Below are positions 49,544 to 63,342 of a DNA stretch of 64,000 nt, piece by piece. The stretch's first letter is position 1. The number at the start of each line of letters is the position of its first letter. Below the pieces are notes generated by a model, which ran no database searches, was not told the origin of the DNA, and saw only the letters and a list, made by a program, of their open reading frames with translations. The translations under genes were made by a program, and so were the position numbers. Source of the stretch: Macropodus opercularis (taxonomy: Eukaryota > Chordata > Actinopteri > Anabantiformes > Osphronemidae); the NCBI GenBank assembly GCA_030770545.1, contig CM061092.1, positions 18,601,501 to 18,665,500 of the forward strand. Direction: 5' to 3'.

Positions 49544-49917
49544 CCATCCATCCATCTTCTTCCGCTTTTCCCCGAAGGGGTCGCGGGCGTGCTGGAGCCT
49601 ATCCCAGCTGGCTTTGGGCGAGAGGCAGGGTACACCTTGGACAGATCGCCAGTCCATCGCAGGGCCACATATATAGACACACAATCACAGTCATACACAC
49701 ACTCACACCTATGGGCAATTTACGCATCCAACCAATTGACCTAACTGCATGTCTTTTGACTGTGGGAGGAAACCGGAGACCCCGGAGAAAACCCACGCAG
49801 ACACGGGGAGAACATGCAAACTCCACACAGAAAGGCCCCCGGTCGCCTCCGGGAATCAAACCCGGGACCTTCTTGCTGTGAGGCGACAGCGCTAACCACC
49901 ACACCACCGTGCCGCCC
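49544..49917 (-). mobile_element. Young tRNA-headed SINE with LINE-derived tail
   Basis: A 13-bp direct repeat TCATTGCAGACAT (49531-49543 and 49918-49930) flanks it. The minus strand starts GGGCGGCACGGTGGTGTGG, contains a pol III B-box GGTTTGATTCC and an A-box-like TGGTTAGCGCTG, and ends with the (GATG)n-rich CCATCCATC tail. The perfect target duplication points to a recent insertion into the tbl1xr1 5' intron. Confidence 0.85.
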
Positions 49918-50501
49918 TCATTGCAGACATTGTTTTAGGAAAATGTTCATAGTAAAGAATCCACAAATACAAACACTTTGCACATGTACTCACACCAAAT
50001 TATTCTTATGAAAATACACAACATTCACACAAATGAAAGCCACAGCAAAATGTGGCAATGCTGTTAACCCATGATGATGCTGAGTCTCAGCCACAGCCAG
50101 AATAATTTGCGTGTCTTTAATTTAATTAACAATAGGTAAATAGATTAACATACAAATGTGAAGCTTTATGAGAAATTATTACCATTTTGACCACATGTGC
50201 AGTCTTCTATGCACTCAGATAAATCCTACCTCCATCTGCTGTGAGGTTGTTTCATGGAGGGACAAAACATGTTCTCACAGCTGTTTGGCCCAGATGAGGC
50301 CAATGCTGGGCGAAGCTAACAGTCATACTTTATAACCACTAGTTCTCTAGTTACTCTGCGCAGCTTGGTTTCAGCTCTTAGAAATGCAGCTCATCTCTCA
50401 CCTTTTGGCTATATTAAAAGCACTGGGGATTGATCTACAGGACGATCTGCAGAAATTGTTTTCCAATTCTTCAATTCTTCCCAGCTAAGACTTCCCAATA
50501 A

Positions 50502-50505
50502 AGAC

Positions 50506-50541
<36 letters not shown>
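50502..50541. repeat. (ACA)n microsatellite
   Basis: About 13 trinucleotide units in the tbl1xr1 5' intron. Confidence 0.95.
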
Positions 50542-50542
<1 letters not shown>

Positions 50543-52333
50543 GCAGCGATAGTAAAGTGCATGTTAGTGAAAGGCTAAAATCCCGATCAAAACAATTTTA
50601 ATGAATCATAGGAGAAAGGTGCGCTGCACTGAAATTATACGCTCATATCTGCGGTTGCACTAACTATGTTTAATCATTTAGAACAGTTGTGTGCTTTCTT
50701 CTTCACTTGGAGTGAAGAAGAAGTGAACTGAAACTTCTTAAACTTCATTAAAGTATAAGTTTCCTCAATTCCAATCACTAGAATTGGTCTTGGTTGGAGT
50801 TGAGCTCTAAAGAAGAATTTACTTTAAAAGGGTAGAAAAAAGGACATAAAGTACGGCAGTTATGACTCATGGGGTCGAGCAGTGACCTATAATGGCACAG
50901 TTTGATTCCCAGCTCTTTTAATACTTGGGCAAAACAGTGAACCTTGAGTTCCCCACTGCGTCAGGTCAGATGCATAAGTGCCTTCGCTGTGTGGATGTGT
51001 CTGCAGTTTGCGGGAATGAGAAGGAGCGTCGAATGAAAATGCTTTGAATACCTAAATGAACACGAGTGACAACATAACATGCTTTAACTTATGTTAGCAT
51101 TTGGGTCAGAGCAAGGACCTTAGAAATAGCTGCAGGTTCAGAGCAGAATCAAACTTTGCATGTGACGTTTTGGCAAACAGGTCTCATGCTAAATAATGCT
51201 AAATAATGGTTAACTACAGCACTACTTATGACTGAAACATGAGAGTACACAATAAACACAATAAGTATGCTCCTGTTCCTCATTAGAACTATATTAGCAA
51301 GACTGGGCCTTGAAGCGGCAGACTGTATTAGCCAGCCTGCCTCACATGGCCATGCCAGGCTAGTGTGGTGGTGACAGATGGTAGCATGTAGGCTGTGCCA
51401 CTTTGCTTGATGGGCAGTTCAACCTGCTGTGGGCAATTTGTGTCCAAGCAGGTGAGTGAAGGCCACTGAATCGGCAGAACTCGTGGTGAGTTGTCACAGT
51501 GGCATCCTGACTTACTTCTGGTGTTTTAATAAAAGTTTAGCCACCTGACACACGGACAAGTCATTTGTCATGACTGTTTGGCAGATCACATTGAACAGGG
51601 CACAACATGCACACAGGTGGCAGCAAAACTAAATCAAAAACCACTACTATTAAAAAGATTTGAATATATACCATCAAGGGGAGAATTTAATTAAAAGCAT
51701 TCAGGTTCCATGACTTTACCATGTTTCCATGTGTATTTAAGCAGATAGAAATGAAATTTTACCCATTAAACCACAACACGCAAAGTTATAACATGGTAAA
51801 ACCAAAGTATGCCAATAGTTGTTATTGATTCGTTTTAATTACATTGCACATATTAAAACATTGATTTCATTCGTGTTTTGTTGAAGTAAGCTTTTAATCC
51901 TGAACCAGCACCTATTTTCTAGCAACAGGCTGAAGGAGTGGGGGTAGTGTGAGACACAAACAGGATTAGTCAGTTACTGGCAGCTGGGGAGTAATGGGTT
52001 ACTATGAGTAGATGTGATTGAAGCTCCAGTCTCAGGTTAGACTAAGATGTAGTAAATGCATTAACTGTGTAATCACCCATGCAAACAAAGGTGACACACT
52101 TCTAAGCACTGCTCGTTCACAGTACAAAGCATAATTCTGTGTGTGTGACAAGCTCTGTAAGCGACACAATCAAGTGTCATAACTTACAGCACAAGGCTAT
52201 AAAGAATACTGAGGAAAAACTGATTACCCCAGAAAGACAAACTTTTCACTTCTAATATTTAATTAGATTATTGTCTGTCTGTTTACTATCTCACGATACT
52301 GAAAATAAAGTATAATCTTGGTGACATATGCAG

Positions 52334-52468
<135 letters not shown>

Positions 52469-52672
52469 ATTAGGATAATAAATAAAAATAGTTGGACAAA
52501 GGTGGTTCACTAACTTTGACTAGGTGATGGCAGTACTTATCTAAATCTTTGACTATAATCATGTAACCTGATGTCCAACAACTTTGTTTATCCACAGTTA
52601 TACTGTAAAACAAATCACAATAATGATACTAAATCATTCATGCGTTGTACAGCAAGCGAGGGCGGGAGGAAA

Positions 52673-52714
52673 AATCATTTCATATGTGAATGAATTTTCA
52701 CATATGAAATGATT
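52673..52714. repeat. Perfect 18-bp inverted repeat with 6-nt loop
   Basis: AATCATTTCATATGTGAA, then TGAATT, then the exact reverse complement of the first 18 bases. Confidence 0.95.
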
Positions 52715-53524
52715 ACTGAGATCTCGTCTCGTATTGAGATTAAAACTAAATACCTAGCCTGCCCTCTATAGAGCCACAACAAACACTGTCAGAAATCTGA
52801 AAGTGTCTGCAAATCATTTTTCTTGGTGGAATAGTCCCCCCACAAAGCAGCAGTAAATAAAAGGTGCATGGTGCAACATGAGCTAATATAGTACGATACC
52901 ATTGTCCATTTCCAACAATCTGGCTTTCTGTTTCCGCAAAGGTCAACAGTATCAAGGCAGCTTGTGTTGAAGTTCACCAAAGTGTAACTTGAGGCAAAAC
53001 ATTTCAGCTCTATTGGAATTTACAGATATCACAAAAAGCTTTCATCGGGTTTAAATAAGCAGTGGGCCATATCACAAATATCCTATCAGCACGTAATGTG
53101 TCAGTATATCACTATCAGTAAGCAGGAAAAAAGTGTCAGTAGCAATATGTTGGGGGTGGGTATTACAGAGACTCAAGTGTCTGATGTGTTGTGAGAATGA
53201 GGGAATATAGTGCAAAGGTATAAGTTATCTTCTAGGCCAACCGCTGCAATGAATCAATACTGAGCACACTGAAATAATTTAAAACATTTTCTCTGATGGG
53301 AGCAACACACCACTGCATTAAAAGTCCAGCACATCCCAAAGTCAGAAAACATGTTTTCTAAAGCCAAATCAACCTGGGCTATATGCCATCCTCAGAAAAT
53401 TATACAACACGACAAGCGCGCAATAAATTAATCTGAAATCACTGTTGATCTGCCCTGAGAGAAAAATGTTCACAATGAAACAAACAACATTGCTGAGGGT
53501 TCTGCAGTGAGAAAAACAAAGCCT

Positions 53525-53572
53525 TCCAATAAGGATACCCTGACATTAACACAGCTAGCTGCCAAAACGAGC
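53525..53572 (+). repeat. Duplicated segment, copy 1
   Basis: TTCCAATAAGGATACCCTGA, CATTAACACAGCTAGCTGCC, AAAACGAG. Almost identical to 56859-56905, 3.3 kb away in the same orientation. Confidence 0.85.
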
Positions 53573-54492
53573 GAGAGCAGCACCACATAGCTGTGACAGG
53601 AAAGCATCTTGGTTCTCCCAATAAAAGCAAGTCCTTAGGCATCTAAATGTAAACAAACAGGAGCATCCGCTTCATGTATTTGGCGCTGCATGCCACTGCA
53701 TAAACCTGTATGCCAGAGACAGTACAGAACAGAAACACAGCTATTGTGTCAATGGAAATCAAACTTAGGTTGACATTGTTCTGGCAATCAAACATAAATA
53801 AACTGACTAAAATAGGACACACAAACAATGCTGTCTGTATACTAGAACTTGTGTAGATGTGGATAAAGATGGCAGGCAAGATACATTTTACCAATGACTG
53901 GCATTGTATTCATTGTCTTCATATTGCTTTTATTTGTGTATTTTAGTTCACAGTTGACAGTGTGTAAACAGGAACTAAAAGGAAAATAAGTTTGTGAAAT
54001 TTTATGAATAATTTTATACTAATAAATACATTTGAAGACCACCCGCAATTACCATCACAATCCAAGTGAAAAATAGACTAATACTGTAGTGCATTAGACC
54101 ATACAAATCCTTGTGTGACCTTCCCCTGTGTGCAACTTGACGCTTGTGCGGAATTACCTCACATCTGCTGGGTTCCTGCGACTAAAATACTGAATATTCC
54201 TAGAAATCTATTGCCAATAACTCATGGAAGCCACTTACAAATGGCATGTACCAAACCACTAGAATGTCGAGTTTACAGGTATAGAGTAATTTGAGCTTGA
54301 GAATAAACAACAAGGCAACACTGACAAGACATTAACAAGAACCTTTTTGGAGAAAGGGAGCCTTATAATCCAGCCTGACAGTATAGATCTGTCACTGTTT
54401 CACCGTCATGCTCAGACAAAAAAACTATTTCTGGCCAACAATGTGACGAGGCAGAAACATGTTACAGTTGAGCCTGGCTGTAGTTAACTTAC

Positions 54493-54558
54493 CACAGTAG
54501 TAAGTCTGTATGCACCACCAGTATGTTTAGTCTGCACCTGGAACCATGGGCTCACAAC
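54493..54558 (-). other. tbl1xr1: tbl1xr1 non-coding 5' UTR exon (predicted)
   Basis: A 66-bp segment has a strong acceptor (CTTTCTGTTGCAG) and a consensus donor (GTG|GTAAGT) on the minus strand. It lies 7.8 kb upstream of the start-codon exon, and vertebrate TBL1XR1 genes carry non-coding leader exons separated by long introns. It contains a six-codon upstream ORF (ATG at 54547, TAA ending at 54527). No ORF crosses it, so it cannot be a coding exon with an earlier start. No transcript was available to confirm it. Confidence 0.55.
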
Positions 54559-56770
54559 CTGCAACAGAAAGGGATTAGATCAGATAACCACTATGGCGAA
54601 TGACATCAAGCCTTCTAAATTTGCTATTTTTCCCTTCATGGGCCATGTGACATTTTATAAAACAACATTTAATAAAAGAGTTTTTGAGCTGCCTGGTACT
54701 AAACTAATTTTTGATGCATTCCTGTTCTTAATGTGCTTCACTGCACATTCTTATTCTGTTTTTTATTTTCCCAGTTGCCCTCCTGTGACCTGGCTGCGGA
54801 GAATGGCTTATCACAGTGCCAGAGTGTAACAAATTGTGAATCTAGCCATGCATTTAATTTTGATTGATGTAGACAGGGTGCAAGTCCTGCAAGGAAGATG
54901 GGGCGTTTTTGTGGCATTTGACGTGTAGGAAACCTTTCACAACTTTCTGACAGCCTTGATGTGCTTGTACATGTAGCACATTCCTGCTGATGCTCTCATA
55001 CTATTCCAAATATACATTGTTCTTTTCTGCTGATTATGTTCCAAGTAAAAGGCAGAAAGAGAGAATATGTTGAAAAAAAACCCATCAGTGTTCAAATGCT
55101 TAGCAGACATTTTAGGGGGTAGTAAAGGTTTGTTAGGCCCAGAACAAATTCATTCTTTGTAACTTTCACTGGTCTAAGACATCAGAATATTCAAATAACC
55201 GCTGACTTATTCTGTGAAGCGTCGGCGAAATTAATGGTCTGGTTTGACCATGGGACCGACGTTCATTCATTCCTTCAGAGGTCTGAAGGTTCACCTCTTC
55301 AGTCTCATGAAACAACACCACGACAGCATGTTCACTGCCTACATTTACAGCAGGTGGCACTAATAAAAGCAACACCTGGGTAACGTAGCAGTGCAAACAC
55401 TCTGCAATATAAACTTCTTCAGTGAAACCTGTATCGTTCCATTTTTTGTTGGACTGTGACTCAAGTCTGTAGTAATTATTAAAGCTGCAGAGTGAGGTGG
55501 TGTTGAAGTGTTGCTGGATTGCATAACACTGTAAACTGCACTGCACTGAAAATGGCTGTTCTTCCGAGCCTTCTTTTCCAGGTTCACTGCTTCTCTGACA
55601 CCATTCTGTCAGTGCCTCTTTAATTTTAGTCACCCTTTCCCTCAATTTCTTTGCCTTTTACTGCCCTGCTGTCTCCATAATCTGGGTGATATTACCAGAA
55701 AGAAAGAAGGCGTAGTTGGGTGGAGCCAGAAAAACACTGGTAGTTGTGTCAAAGGTTGCTGAGGGCATGTAGCAGCCAAGACTGCCAAGATAGTCATCTC
55801 TTTGATCAAACTGTAAAAATGAAAATACCCAGCTTTTTATCTCAGCCTGCATCAGTAACTCTTTAAAGACTAACCAACCTTTAAAGACTGGCCTTAGAGG
55901 GGGGGGTGGAGCGGCAGAGGGCCGAAAACAATCTGTTCTCCAACCCTTCTGCTGCTGATGATAGATGGACTAAACAGAGTAAGTAACTGGATAAGTTTTT
56001 AAATAAATAGAAGCAGAAAATTATTTTCTGGAGCAACAATTGGCAATGAGGTGTGGGGTAGGTAACACAGTGTAAAAAAGCTGTGCTCAGAGCACACAAT
56101 GTAGGTTTTATCACAGCATAGCAAGTGAGCAGTCTCCCCTGGAGGAAGTCTCAAAAGTGTGTGTTCTCAATGACCACATCAGTCTCGATCAAAGACTCCA
56201 ATGTTTTGGCAAAATCTGATGGTTTTGTTCATAAGCATAGAAATTCTCTCTGCAATATACCAAAACCTAATACTGCCATTAAAAGACAGGTAGACCTGGA
56301 AAATCATCACTGGCCTCCAAACAAGCTGTTTGTTTATCTAGAACTAGATAATATCACACCCAGTAAAGAGTCTTGAGGAAATTTGTTAGTGCCTGCACAT
56401 GTTGGGTTCAAACAAGCTTGTCTGACTCTGACTCCACTGTAAGGTGTGAAGCATGTAAAAGAGTAACTCCACAAAATGTCTGGACCTGATTCTTCAGAAA
56501 CTGTACATATATGTTATGATCATATCAGTCCCTTATAATGCAAAATGAAAGTTTTAAATATCTGTGTACTTCTGGTGTGTGTAGACAACCCCAAAAAAGG
56601 TTTTATAAAAACAAGCTGTCTCATAGGCTATGAACACATATTTAGACGGGCAGTACCAAAGAACACATTATGGGGACCTCAAAGCCTTTTTTGTAACACC
56701 AAAATGGAAATAATATGGGACTTTTTAAATGGCTAAACTGATAACTTCACCATAATATTGTATATTGCTG

Positions 56771-56775
<5 letters not shown>

Positions 56776-56857
<82 letters not shown>
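56776..56857. repeat. (TA)n followed by (CA)n microsatellite
   Basis: About 15 TA units then about 25 CA units. The order is the reverse of that in the composite at 52336. It directly abuts the duplicated segment at 56859. Confidence 0.97.
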
Positions 56858-56858
<1 letters not shown>

Positions 56859-56860
<2 letters not shown>

Positions 56861-56905
56861 CCAATAAGGATACCCTGACATTAACACAGCTAGCTGCCAA
56901 AATGA
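56859..56905 (+). repeat. Duplicated segment, copy 2
   Basis: CTCCAATAAGGATACCCTGA, CATTAACACAGCTAGCTGCC, AAAATGAG: a copy of 53525-53572 placed immediately after the (TA)n(CA)n tract. Confidence 0.85.
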
Positions 56906-57659
56906 GCAGCTAGCTCTCTGAGGCACATTTGACGAAATTCATGTAACAACTGTAACATCACGCTTTCCAGAACACATCAAATCCCAGCTTTCCTGTGTCA
57001 TAAACATGAATCCATGATGAGATCCCGCATATTTTAATATCAGAGGATCTAAAACTATAGGGCAAAAACTCAAGTAATGCCTAGATTTAACCCTGCATCG
57101 CATCTGAACACGTCATCTCATGAAGTAGTGCTTAGGGCTAAAACAATTCTTGGACAAACTTGAGTAACTCTATTACTGAAAATCCTCTATGCAATTTCTT
57201 CACCTCCAAGTATTGTTTAAAGCATATATTTATACAGATGATTATTACTGGTGCAAAATATCCTGCAAAGAAAAAATAAATTAAAAAAATCACCAGACCA
57301 ATAAGACCCTGTTACAGCGTACTGTAATTAGTGTTAGTCTTTTATGTAAAGGAGGTGGATTCTATAAATAAGTGTCTTCATAAATTGAAAATGCAACCCT
57401 GTCTGTGCAAATTACAGGTGGCCTAATAAATGTATTGAAACTGTTGTTTGTCTTTACATGTACAAAGAAAAACAACAACAGACTAAATAGTGGCACGTGG
57501 GAAGAAAGATAAAGATGCACTTCGCATGCAGGTTTGCAGGATTGCAGGATTGAACCCAAGCAGGACTCTTCCAACTTCATTTTTGCCGTTTGCAATATGC
57601 AAATTGAAGCTTTCAATTAGATATGTACAATTTCTTTAGATACGTACACTTTCTTTTTC

Positions 57660-57747
57660 TGTATATAATGTGTTACAAATTTTACTCTCTTTTTTTTTAA
57701 TTATTTTCCCCACTGTGGGATAAATAAAGTTCTATCTATCTATCTAA
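57660..57747 (+). mobile_element. 3' tail of an L2-like LINE
   Basis: TTTTCCCCACTGTGGGATAA ATAAAGTT followed by (CTAT)n. It is the same terminal signature as the minus-strand LINE end at 33122-33180, on the opposite strand and truncated to under 100 bp. Confidence 0.7.
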
Positions 57748-59288
57748 TTAGTAATATATTCTGACCAGATCATCCTGCCTTTGCAAGATAACCTGTAAAC
57801 TGGGACTTTCCCAAAGGAAAACTATAGGAAACAAACATTCACCCTCTGCCTCTAAGCAAGAGAGAGGAAGAGTGGCTGCGAGCCTGTGAACTTCAAAGCT
57901 GTGTTGGTCTAGAGGGGGAGGGCCACCAGGCACACACATTCCTTGCAATGTCGAACTTGACCCCTCGGGTTCACACGCACGCACACGCACACACCATGTG
58001 ACTGCCGTCAATTGTGTGTTTGTGTGAAAAGGCCTGTGTGTGACAGCCTAAAATTATCTGTTCCTTCAAACTATTTATACTAGCTAAATCCACCAAAACT
58101 CATTTACAAAATTACTGAATCCACAGAAAACCAAGGAGGAAATCATACATGTGCCTCTACTTGAAAACCTACAATGCACAGCATGGTAATTCAGCATTTT
58201 AACACTCCAACGTCTTGTCTCATATCAAGACCTTTACAGCGAAGTTAGGTTGATCTAACATGCATAGATATAAATTGAAAGATTGAAAGATCAAAGTAAG
58301 CCATATGTATAGGTATACGTGGTGGATCACAAGGGGCTGGATCTCAGTACACAACAGACAGGAGTTTGTCTGAATATATACCCAGACTATCACAACATTG
58401 ACCATCTATATCTATTATCCATCTATTAAGAAATGGCAGAGACACTGTGTCAGATTGAGTTAGAAATTCTCATACTCATTGCTTTGCCTTTTCTTATTAT
58501 GTCAAGGCTACAGAGGAGAACAAGCCATTCCAAAGCATTAATAATTCTTTTTGGACAGATCTGTTTACATCTAGAATACTGTGTTGGTGGATAGTCCAAA
58601 AGCCCCCTCATCACTACTTCACGTGTGTGTTCGACAGTTTGTATGAGATAAAAAAAATACTGTGCTTAGTCTTTGCCAAACATGGGGCTGGGTATTAATG
58701 TCAAGAGTCTCCACTTGGGTGGGCAGATGATTAGCAGCACCTGACTGCATCCAACTCTCTTCACACTTACAGAAGCAATAAGGAGGATGTTTTGACCTGG
58801 CTGAATTTATCCTTGGCTTGGATGTCCAAAAGCATGATCAATTAAACCCAGTGTAGTTACCAAGGAGATTTATTCTGTGTTGTGATTATCCACTTGTCCA
58901 AGCTTAATTTAGCTCGCAGACTAAATTAAGATGAATTTAATTACTATGGATTTTTTCTCTGAAGTTAGCCTGGTCCAGAGCAAGATAACATCAAGGACAC
59001 ATTAATCCTAGGGACTTAACTTTCATTTTAGCTGCCTGTTCTATTACAAGGTAATGTTGGAACATTGCCAAAGATGATTTCTTAAGTTACAAAAAAAAAA
59101 AACAAGTACTAAAAAGGAAAAAAAAAGCTATAAAATATCTGACATACATTCTCTTCTCTATTCCTGTCATGGGTGCATTGTTATAATAACAAGTTGAATA
59201 CATTGACATAAACTGATCAAAAATATAACATTATAGATTTGATTGAATAAAAACATTGACTTCTTCCAATCCAGTACTTTTAAAATAG

Positions 59289-59460
59289 AATAGGGGTCAC
59301 AGGCATGCTGGAGCTTATCCCAGCTGTCAGTCGGGCGAGAGGTCACCAGTCCATCACAATGTCGCATATAGAGATGGACTAACACTCTTGCACCGACACT
59401 GACGGGCAATTTAGAATCTCCAATCCAACAATCTAACTGCATGTCTTTGAAACCCACCTG
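59289..59460 (-). repeat. Old degenerate copy of the SINE tail
   Basis: GCTGGAGCTTATCCCAGCTG, then GGGCGAGAGG and CACCAGTCCATCACAATGTC, then GGGCAATTTAGA and CTGCATGTCTTTG match the tail half of the young SINE at 49.5-49.9 kb in order, with many changes. Confidence 0.7.
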
Positions 59461-62400
59461 TCACCACTATACTAACAAGGAAACTAAGGCTGATTATAAT
59501 TAATAACCATTTCTGGACTGGTTCCTCTCTTCAGTTATAGCAGCCATATTTCCCTTTTTTAAATGAAAAATATGTTTTACCTCTTCACATATCTCCATAA
59601 GAAGCCACTGCTCTGTGTTAGAGATATGCAGCACAGGTTTTGTCCATTTGTTTTCAGTAGTCAAGACATTTTTTAAACAAGGCCTTGAACATGCACTCAT
59701 CCCAGTTAAATACACCAGGCCTGACTTAGCTGCACCTTCTTATCCCGGCTTGGCAAACATTCAATGGAATAAGCTAGAATGAGTTCAGTAAACTGGGTAA
59801 AGCCTGGATGCTTTACTTATCCTGGATATCTTAGTTCTACTTGTGCAACACACCACTACAGATATTATTGCACATGCACGCAAATAAAATCTTTATTTCA
59901 TTGCTCTTTTGCATTTTCATTCTCACCTTTATTTCGCCCACTGTATGCCAGCATTTTTTACTTGGACACAGTTTGATTAGGCCCCTTGTTACATCATATT
60001 GGCGCTTACTCATTAACTCGTTAGGGTTAGTCTTCTGTTTTTTTTAAATTCATGTACAGACACGTATTCATGGTAATCATACTCATTTACATACAACTCT
60101 AACTTTAATTACCTTCTCTGCTGACATCGTCAGATTTCTCTCTGTAGAACAATGTGCAAGAAACACAGCAAACTGTTTATAAGCAAAGCCTCCCGGGCAA
60201 AGTAATTTGAAATGAGGATTTTTACTTGGTAATAAACAAATTACTGTAGGAATTGTTTTAGCCCTATTTGTAACGCATCAAAAAAAGTCAAGCTACAGCA
60301 ACCCCACATTACTGTTTGAATGGTGTAACTGCAGCGCGACGTACACACCAACGCATAGACGTACACGCTGTGGGCAGACTCAAAGTACAATCGCTAATCA
60401 CGCAGATATTAACAGTACACTAGTTGCATTGGCACTTCTGTCAGGTATGCATGAAATTACATGTGCATTAAGAAAAACAGTTGTGTAGCTCTCACATATG
60501 CAAGAGCCCTTATATTACTAGATATAGTGTTTCGTCTTCCATTATCCTTATAGTCGTTTAGCTTCGGCACATAAACAAGTCAGATTTGACTCACTGAAAA
60601 TTACTTTTCATGTTAAGATGATAAGCTTCAAAATGACCACAACATCAGCTCACTCCTAACAACGGGAGCTGTCAGCCAACTCTGATAACGCTCGTGGTAT
60701 AACTGTACTGCACTGGACTGGACTACATACATAGCTGTGCGTTTCAGCCAAAGCCACTTCACAGTACTGTATTTCTATCTGCTGGGGGGTAATATACACA
60801 AAGTCAAATAAATTAGCATAGCATGTACACATAGGTTGACTGTTGACTGTTGGATCACTGACATCACTATAATTATTTGCTGTATTGTATTCAGGGTGAA
60901 AATAATGAGTCCATATTAGGAATAAATAGCAGCAAGTATTTTTCCGTATATGTGCACACATACATGAAGCAGTTCCATATTTGTGCGTCTGTCCATTTTC
61001 TGCCAGGCCATGACTTAACTATGGAAGACATTTTCACACAGTGCATTTCTTTGTCCATTTTGTCTTTCTCTCTTCAATTCTCAGCACTGACGAGCACCGG
61101 TTACATAACTGTACTACTCCACCACCACCACTCTTCCTCTGTGATTTAATAAGGCCAAATAATCAATGTGTGCTATGTAGATAACATGACTCAGCAGCAT
61201 GGTCTCTTCAGTAACTGCATTCTTGTGTCCAGTACTCAACATTCATTTCTGATAAAGTAAAGCTTTGTCAAATGAGAAAACCAAGGACATCAGCTGTCAA
61301 AATTGTATGTTTATAGTATTATGCAGCTTATAAAATATTAAGGAAAACTCAACTGATTAGTGTTTAACTGCGAACACTAATTCAACTAATTTAGTGCATG
61401 CTAGTAGTCAGCTATTTACAGAAGCTTTGTGAAAAACTTCTATCCATTGTATCTGAGATTTGCATATTTATGACAGCTAACACAATGCCTGTAATTGTTC
61501 TGTGTATTACCGTAGCCAGGCGTGGCAGTCTAGTTTAACCGTATCAGCCGTATCTGGTGTATTCTGCTGGGTTTTTTGTCTCCTTTCAGCCTCACTACAC
61601 AGTTGGATTAAAAAAAACAGAAATAACAAGAGGTATGTAGAGAGAAGTAAAGACTGTCCTGTGTTTCCTCTGCTCCAGTTCTTGGTGTGCAGTGATACAG
61701 TTGTGATTTGATCTCTTTAGTTGTGAAATGTAGCTGGCTATTCTATTAAATGATGGTGAACAGCATTTGAGAGCACAGGATGAACTGAGTGACGATTCAA
61801 CTCATTTTACTTTTACTAAACAAACCCTGTGCATTTGTGACCTGATCTTTATGTAGGTCACCTATGACAAATCTTTACAGCTTCATAATAGCGCAGAACT
61901 ATGCAGTAGAGTTTTTATTTTTAAATGTGGTATCATTTAGCAACCAACGCTGAATCAGATCCCTTATACTATAGAGCAAGTATTAAGGTACCTGCAAGCT
62001 ATTCTACAGCGACCACTCTGCAGGTCTTTGGGTTGTGGTAAAAACCCATGCAGGTGAATGTAAAACATAACGATAATGTATTAAATATAAAGAAGATACA
62101 GAGCCTTTGCTCAGGTCTATGTATTTTATGTTGAGTCACAGCTGAAACAATTCAGTCTGTTGAAACTTTGAGCCAAATGGAAGGTGGAGTGAAAACCTGC
62201 AACATTTTTGCTGGCCTGCAAATAACCGAAGATTGGTTCAGCTGCTTTTAATGTGTTTTGGAAGAATACAGAGAGGGAAAAGTTTTGTTAGGGTTCCCTC
62301 TGACCAATGAGCTAATCACTAAGTATTAACGATGGAGAGGCATGTGCCAGGGCCCGTGTACCAGCTACAGTGAACTGCTTAGTGAACAGGATCTGCACCA

Positions 62401-63310
62401 CTCTCCAAAGAAACAAAACAGCTCAAAGCCAAAAGTTTGGTTTCCAGCAAAGTAACACCCAAAAACACAGTAACCAGATTCTAAACTAGCTCCCATATCC
62501 TCCATCCCCAGCTGCATGTATGCAAAGAACTCCTCTTTGATAAATTTGACCCAATAGAGGTAACACACAGCTAAACAGTGGTCACAAACCAACAGTTCAG
62601 TAGGTTTCTGTTCTTGACACAGTAAGACAACCTCAATTTCAGAGTCAAACAAAAACCACAGCATGTGTTGTATGCTGTTACACGTTGGACATGAACACAC
62701 CACAGCAAGCTTACAACTTGTATGAGAAGAGCTAGTAGTTAGTCATCATAACCACACACACTGCATAGTGTGTGGTTTTTCAGTACGCTCTACCTGCAAC
62801 TAAGGCCAATGGTTCCCAGCAATCACACTATAGGAAAGTACGAACCACAAACACTGGGCTTTTGTTTTCATATTATCAAACTCCCAAATAATGAATGTAA
62901 AAGACAGCAGCAACCACTGAATGTTCTAATGAACTACAATACATTCAAATATATTCAATAACTACTGCCTTATCAGGAAACAATAACGCTATGTATATAT
63001 TACTAAGTATCACCTAGTTCAAATTTTAGCTGCACTATTTGATCCAGGCAAAAACAACACAGACAAACAAAAACAACAAACCAGTAGTAAATATTTTGAG
63101 ATGTTGTGTGTTAGCTGCATGACTTAAATTCCAATGAATGTCTGGAATATCTTAACTCAATTAGTGTGTAAAGTACAGCCAAACAGAGACTTTCTTCCCA
63201 ACCCTTTCCTTCCTAGCGCCCATACTTAAGGCTTATCTGGGACTGGTACATTGTGTCATTGAGTTGAGCTTCACAAGGTTGGCAAGTGGCCCTCGTGTGC
63301 GTGCGTGTGT

Positions 63311-63342
63311 GTGCGCGCGCACGTGTGTGTGTGTGTGTGTGT
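63311..63342. repeat. (GT)n/(GC) microsatellite
   Basis: GTGTGCGCGCGCACGTGTG followed by GT repeats, an alternating purine-pyrimidine tract about 450 bp from the CpG-rich zone. Confidence 0.9.

Noticed and set aside
49544..49917. tRNA gene suggested by pol III boxes
   Set aside because: The A/B boxes belong to a tRNA-derived SINE with a LINE tail and target duplication; no foldable tRNA with anticodon stem was made out.
55166..55645. 159-codon minus-strand frame
   Set aside because: Longest unexplained frame in the tbl1xr1 first intron, but its composition is unremarkable, no domain is recognisable, no splice sites fit and no promoter is seen.
62751..62780. Imperfect inverted repeat AACCACACAC...GTGTGTGGTT
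   Set aside because: Arms are CA/GT-rich and of unequal length; consistent with simple-sequence chance.
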